A stretch of 41,159 nucleotides of DNA, from positions 1-41,159 of the forward strand of contig CASGEB010000013.1 of assembly GCA_949300375.1 (NCBI GenBank), written 5' to 3'. This DNA comes from an uncultured Pseudomonadota bacterium (lineage in GTDB: Bacteria; Pseudomonadota; Alphaproteobacteria; RF32; CAG-239). The notes under the pieces were generated by a model, which had not been told where the DNA came from, searched no databases, and worked only from the letters and a program-made list of their open reading frames with translations. This document shows positions 39,085-41,159 of this stretch, piece after piece; within the stretch, counting starts at the first letter, position 1, and every line of letters begins with the position of its first letter. Both the position numbers and the translations under genes were made by a program.

Positions 39085-39819
39085 CTTCTTGAATTTTCTC
39101 ACAATCTAAAACGAATTAAAAATATAGTGGAAAAAAATCATTTGTATTTTTATAGTGGACATCTTCCCATGATGGGCGGTGTTTTGTCAGATGATAGTTC
39201 AACGAGAGAATATTTATGGAAATATATGGAAGAATGGCTGGAAACTTTTGCTGAATTAGGAATAACTACAGCCGTAGCACATCCTGATGATGCTTATTTT
39301 AGCGAGAGTGAATTAGCCTTCAAAATTGAAAATCTTTTAAAATATGCGGATTTTTTAGGTAAAGTTGCGCAAAAGTATAATATGAAGATTGCCGTTGAAA
39401 CACTTTGGGAAAAGGGACAGCTTTTTACTAAGATAGAGGAGCTAGAATATTTTAAGAAAAATCTTCCAAGAGAAAATGTCGGATTTTGCTTTGATACTGG
39501 ACACGTCTTTGGAACGTCTGATAATAGATGTTGGAAAAATCCGCAAAAGCATTTAGAAGACGTATTTATGCTTATAAAAGATAATATTTATAATTTTCAC
39601 GTTCATGATACGGATGTTAATAGTGATAAGCATTTACCTCTTGGAGAAGGAAGTATTGATTTTGAAAGATTTTTTAGTTTAATTAAGAATATGCAACCAG
39701 ATTTTCCAATAACTATAGAGATTTCTCCTCGTCATATAAGCGGAAAAATAAACTCTCTAAATATAGATGAAGCATTAGATAATCTTTATAAAACATTTTG
39801 GAAGTTTATAGATGGATAA
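39085..39819 (+). pseudogene. sugar phosphate isomerase/epimerase (TIM barrel), 5'-truncated
   Basis: Plus-strand coding sequence for about 244 residues of an AP-endonuclease-family-2/xylose-isomerase-like TIM barrel. Metal-binding positions are visible: E in V-E-T-L-W-E, D and H in C-F-D-T-G-H, H in F-H-V-H-D-T-D, and E in I-E-I-S-P. The first strands of the barrel and a start codon with a ribosome site are missing; the frame stays open upstream only because it runs antisense to the methylase fragment. A strong terminator follows. Probably inactive, unless a start near 39168 makes a short form. Confidence 0.7.
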
Positions 39820-39840
39820 TTTTTTTATATCTAAAGAAGA

Positions 39841-39879
39841 AAAAAAGTCCTTAGCAATAAAAGCTAAGGACTTTTTTTT
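39841..39879. terminator. bidirectional intrinsic terminator
   Basis: AGTCCTTAGC (39846-39855) / GCTAAGGACT (39863-39872) with A and T runs on the two sides, between the isomerase fragment and the convergent macro-domain gene. Confidence 0.85.
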
Positions 39880-39896
39880 AATTTGTAAATGGTGAA

Positions 39897-40502
39897 TTAG
39901 ATTCTCGCAACCATTTCCTCAAGCCAAGCCTCAAAATTAAATTGTTTTTCTCCAATTTCATTTTCAAATTCAAATGATTGTTTGGATAAAACTGTTTCTG
40001 CCGGCACTGTGGAATTGCGGAAAATAACCAATCTAATTTCCTCTATTTTGGAGTCAGGGTAACGTGTAGAGAATTGGTTGACGGCGCAAAAAATTGCACG
40101 AGCAGATTGCTCTTGAGTCAAATATCCAATAACACCAGTCCCGAGCTCCGGTATTGCGATTGTCTTCATTCCTTGTTTTTCGGCTTCTAACAGCACCATT
40201 AAAACAGCGTCAAAAATGACCTTAAACTGTGTTTCTTTTTGGCTGTTAACGGTTGAAACGTGAGCTAGCTTGATATTTTTTAAGCCGGATTCCGTAATCA
40301 TAACGTGTCCAAACGCAAGAGGTTCTTGTTGAACGGCATTATCATAAAGAGCCAAGCCTTTTTCCATACCGCAAGCAGAAATAGCCGCACCAACTCCGCC
40401 GTAAGAAGCACAATCAGTAAATTCAGGAATTACAATGCAATCAACTTTTTCTCCAGCAATATTACCGTTTTTTACGATAACATTAATACTTCCAATATTC
40501 AT
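39897..40502 (-). CDS. macro-domain (ADP-ribose-binding) protein
   Basis: A 201-aa protein. Residues about 1-150 form a macro domain: an initial strand with V-K-N-G-N-I, the glycine-rich Y-G-G-V-G-A-A-I loop, and I-P-E-L-G-T-G-V-I-G-Y, the phosphate-binding loop. The usual catalytic-loop asparagine pair (N-A-A-N) is replaced by I-P-E-F-T-D-C-A, which suggests binding or a different chemistry. A 50-residue C-terminal tail ends with W-L-E-E-M-V. No ribosome site precedes the ATG, only a T run. Macro proteins remove or read ADP-ribose and occur in NAD-linked defence and toxin modules. A broken copy of its 3' end lies at 31262. Confidence 0.85.
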   Translation of the reverse strand: MNIGSINVIVKNGNIAGEKVDCIVIPEFTDCASYGGVGAAISACGMEKGLALYDNAVQQEPLAFGHVMITESGLKNIKLAHVSTVNSQKETQFKVIFDAVLMVLLEAEKQGMKTIAIPELGTGVIGYLTQEQSARAIFCAVNQFSTRYPDSKIEEIRLVIFRNSTVPAETVLSKQSFEFENEIGEKQFNFEAWLEEMVARI

Positions 40503-40551
40503 AATAAAAAAAAATTAAGATGTTAGACATAATTGTAATTAAATTGTGATT

Positions 40552-40580
40552 TTTATAACATATATTGCTACATTTTTCAA
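40552..40580 (-). promoter_or_regulatory. promoter of the macro-domain gene
   Basis: On the minus strand TTGAAA (40580-40575), a 17-base spacer and TATAAA (40557-40552). The leader of about 45 nt has no Shine-Dalgarno sequence. Confidence 0.6.
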
Positions 40581-40630
40581 GGGAATTCATAGGTTTTTGT
40601 TTAAATATTTTTTTATCTAATATAAATTAA

Positions 40631-40786
40631 CCTTCTTTCGATGATAAAGAACAAAAAGGTTTTATCAAAGGTATGGCCATGCAACGCTTTATAAATGATT
40701 ATTCAAAAGAAATGGAAAATTCTTCAAAAAATCATAGTACCTTAAATCAAAAATATGTCGCACAACAAATGTCTACAACAAGATAA
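40631..40786 (+). pseudogene. 3'-terminal fragment of an unidentified gene
   Basis: An open stretch of 51 codons with biased, protein-like makeup (G-F-I-K-G-M-A-M-Q-R-F-I-N-D-Y and a Lys/Asn/Ser-rich tail) ending at a TAA at 40784. An in-frame TAA lies directly upstream, and there is no start with a ribosome site. A strong terminator follows. It looks like another gene end left by recombination; the family is not recognised. Confidence 0.4.
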
Positions 40787-40814
40787 AATTTTAAAGTAAT
40801 TTTTGATTGGTATA

Positions 40815-40856
40815 AACAAAACACCCTTAACGAGAAAATGTTAAGGGTGTTTTGTT
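40815..40856. terminator. strong 17-bp stem terminator
   Basis: AACAAAACACCCTTAAC (40815-40831) / GTTAAGGGTGTTTTGTT (40840-40856), perfect, with an 8-base loop. It serves the plus-strand fragment and overlaps the end of the second integrase copy. Confidence 0.85.
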
Positions 40857-41159
40857 AGCAGATAATTTGCAATTAATCATGGCCGTTGATTTATGTCCTA
40901 GCATTTTTGCGATTGCCGCTTCACTGTGTCCGTGTGATATCGCCATACTTGCCGCAGTATGTCTTAAATCGTGAACTCTGAAATTTTTAATTTTGGCATT
41001 TCTTATAATAGTGTACCAAGCCGTTTTAAAGTCAATATTATGTCCTTGGAAGTTTCGCCTCTTTATAATATATTCGGATAGCTGCTTCTTCTCTCGCTTC
41101 TTTGCAACTTAAATTTTGAATATCGCCAAAAATATACCAGCGCTGAACGCCGCTTCTTC
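40827..41159 (-). pseudogene. tyrosine integrase, internally deleted copy 2 (runs off the window)
   Basis: A second copy of the broken integrase, with the same deletion and frameshifts as copy 1. It matches copy 1 from 40878 to the window edge. To the left the match stops right after L-G-H-K-S-T-A-M, so the catalytic-tyrosine block is lost and the frame instead ends within the terminator at 40827. It cannot be active as a recombinase. Confidence 0.85.

Noticed and set aside
1-41159. CRISPR arrays, rRNA genes or insertion sequences with intact transposase
   Set aside because: No regularly spaced repeats, no rRNA-like stretches and no transposase motifs were found on either strand.

Overview
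The window looks like a stretch of chromosome from a low-GC, Gram-negative alphaproteobacterium, probably host-associated. The evidence is a split b/b' ATP synthase F0 operon in the order atpI-atpB-atpE-atpF'-atpF, an ATP12-type F1 assembly chaperone, a pal-cpoB-tilS cluster, an alphaproteobacterial-style prephenate dehydratase, DciA, YebC, RuvC, outer-membrane lipoproteins and a beta-barrel protein. No species can be named from the sequence alone.

Bases 1-30,060 are ordinary, densely packed core genome. The main blocks are: a minus-strand operon rluC-asmA-ATP12-acyP (about 0.5-4.4 kb); rarA; a pentapeptide-repeat protein next to a SPOR lipoprotein; a Gfo/Idh/MocA dehydrogenase overlapping truA, followed by a possible small RNA with its own consensus promoter; a small accessory patch (11.6-13.5 kb) with a GH24 lysozyme-like protein and two tandemly duplicated exported proteins; tilS-cpoB-pal; pheA; the ATP synthase F0 genes read behind dciA and a DsbA-like gene; fliO-fliP; a 0.5-kb repeat-rich spacer; an outer-membrane protein; ruvC-yebC; a lipoprotein; prmA-pepP; a thioredoxin-like protein; and a flippase-type membrane protein.

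From about 30,070 to the end the sequence becomes visibly more AT-rich and turns into a mosaic genomic island. It holds intact cargo: a 617-aa prolyl-tRNA synthetase of a type unusual for alphaproteobacteria, a WG-repeat lipoprotein, a macro-domain protein and a three-gene STAS-ATPase/STAS-like/PIN-nuclease operon. It also holds much debris: C-terminal fragments of MoaA, SLOG, GNAT, DNA methylase and sugar isomerase/epimerase genes, a macro-domain remnant, and two copies of the same internally deleted tyrosine integrase. A 57-nt 3' remnant of tRNA-Thr(TGT) at 36.74-36.79 kb is flanked on both sides by inverted pairs of an 11-bp repeat, which is the expected layout of an integrase attachment site. 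The two integrase copies are direct repeats 4,814 bp apart. Together these point to at least two related elements stacked in tandem at a tRNA-Thr gene, with the intact tRNA predicted to the right of the window.

The best candidate for an undescribed system is the operon at 37,038-38,747: a STAS+GHKL ATPase protein, a DUF4325-like STAS protein and a PIN-domain RNase, tightly coupled and carried on the island. I read it as a partner-switch module controlling a toxic or defensive nuclease, but that function is inference.
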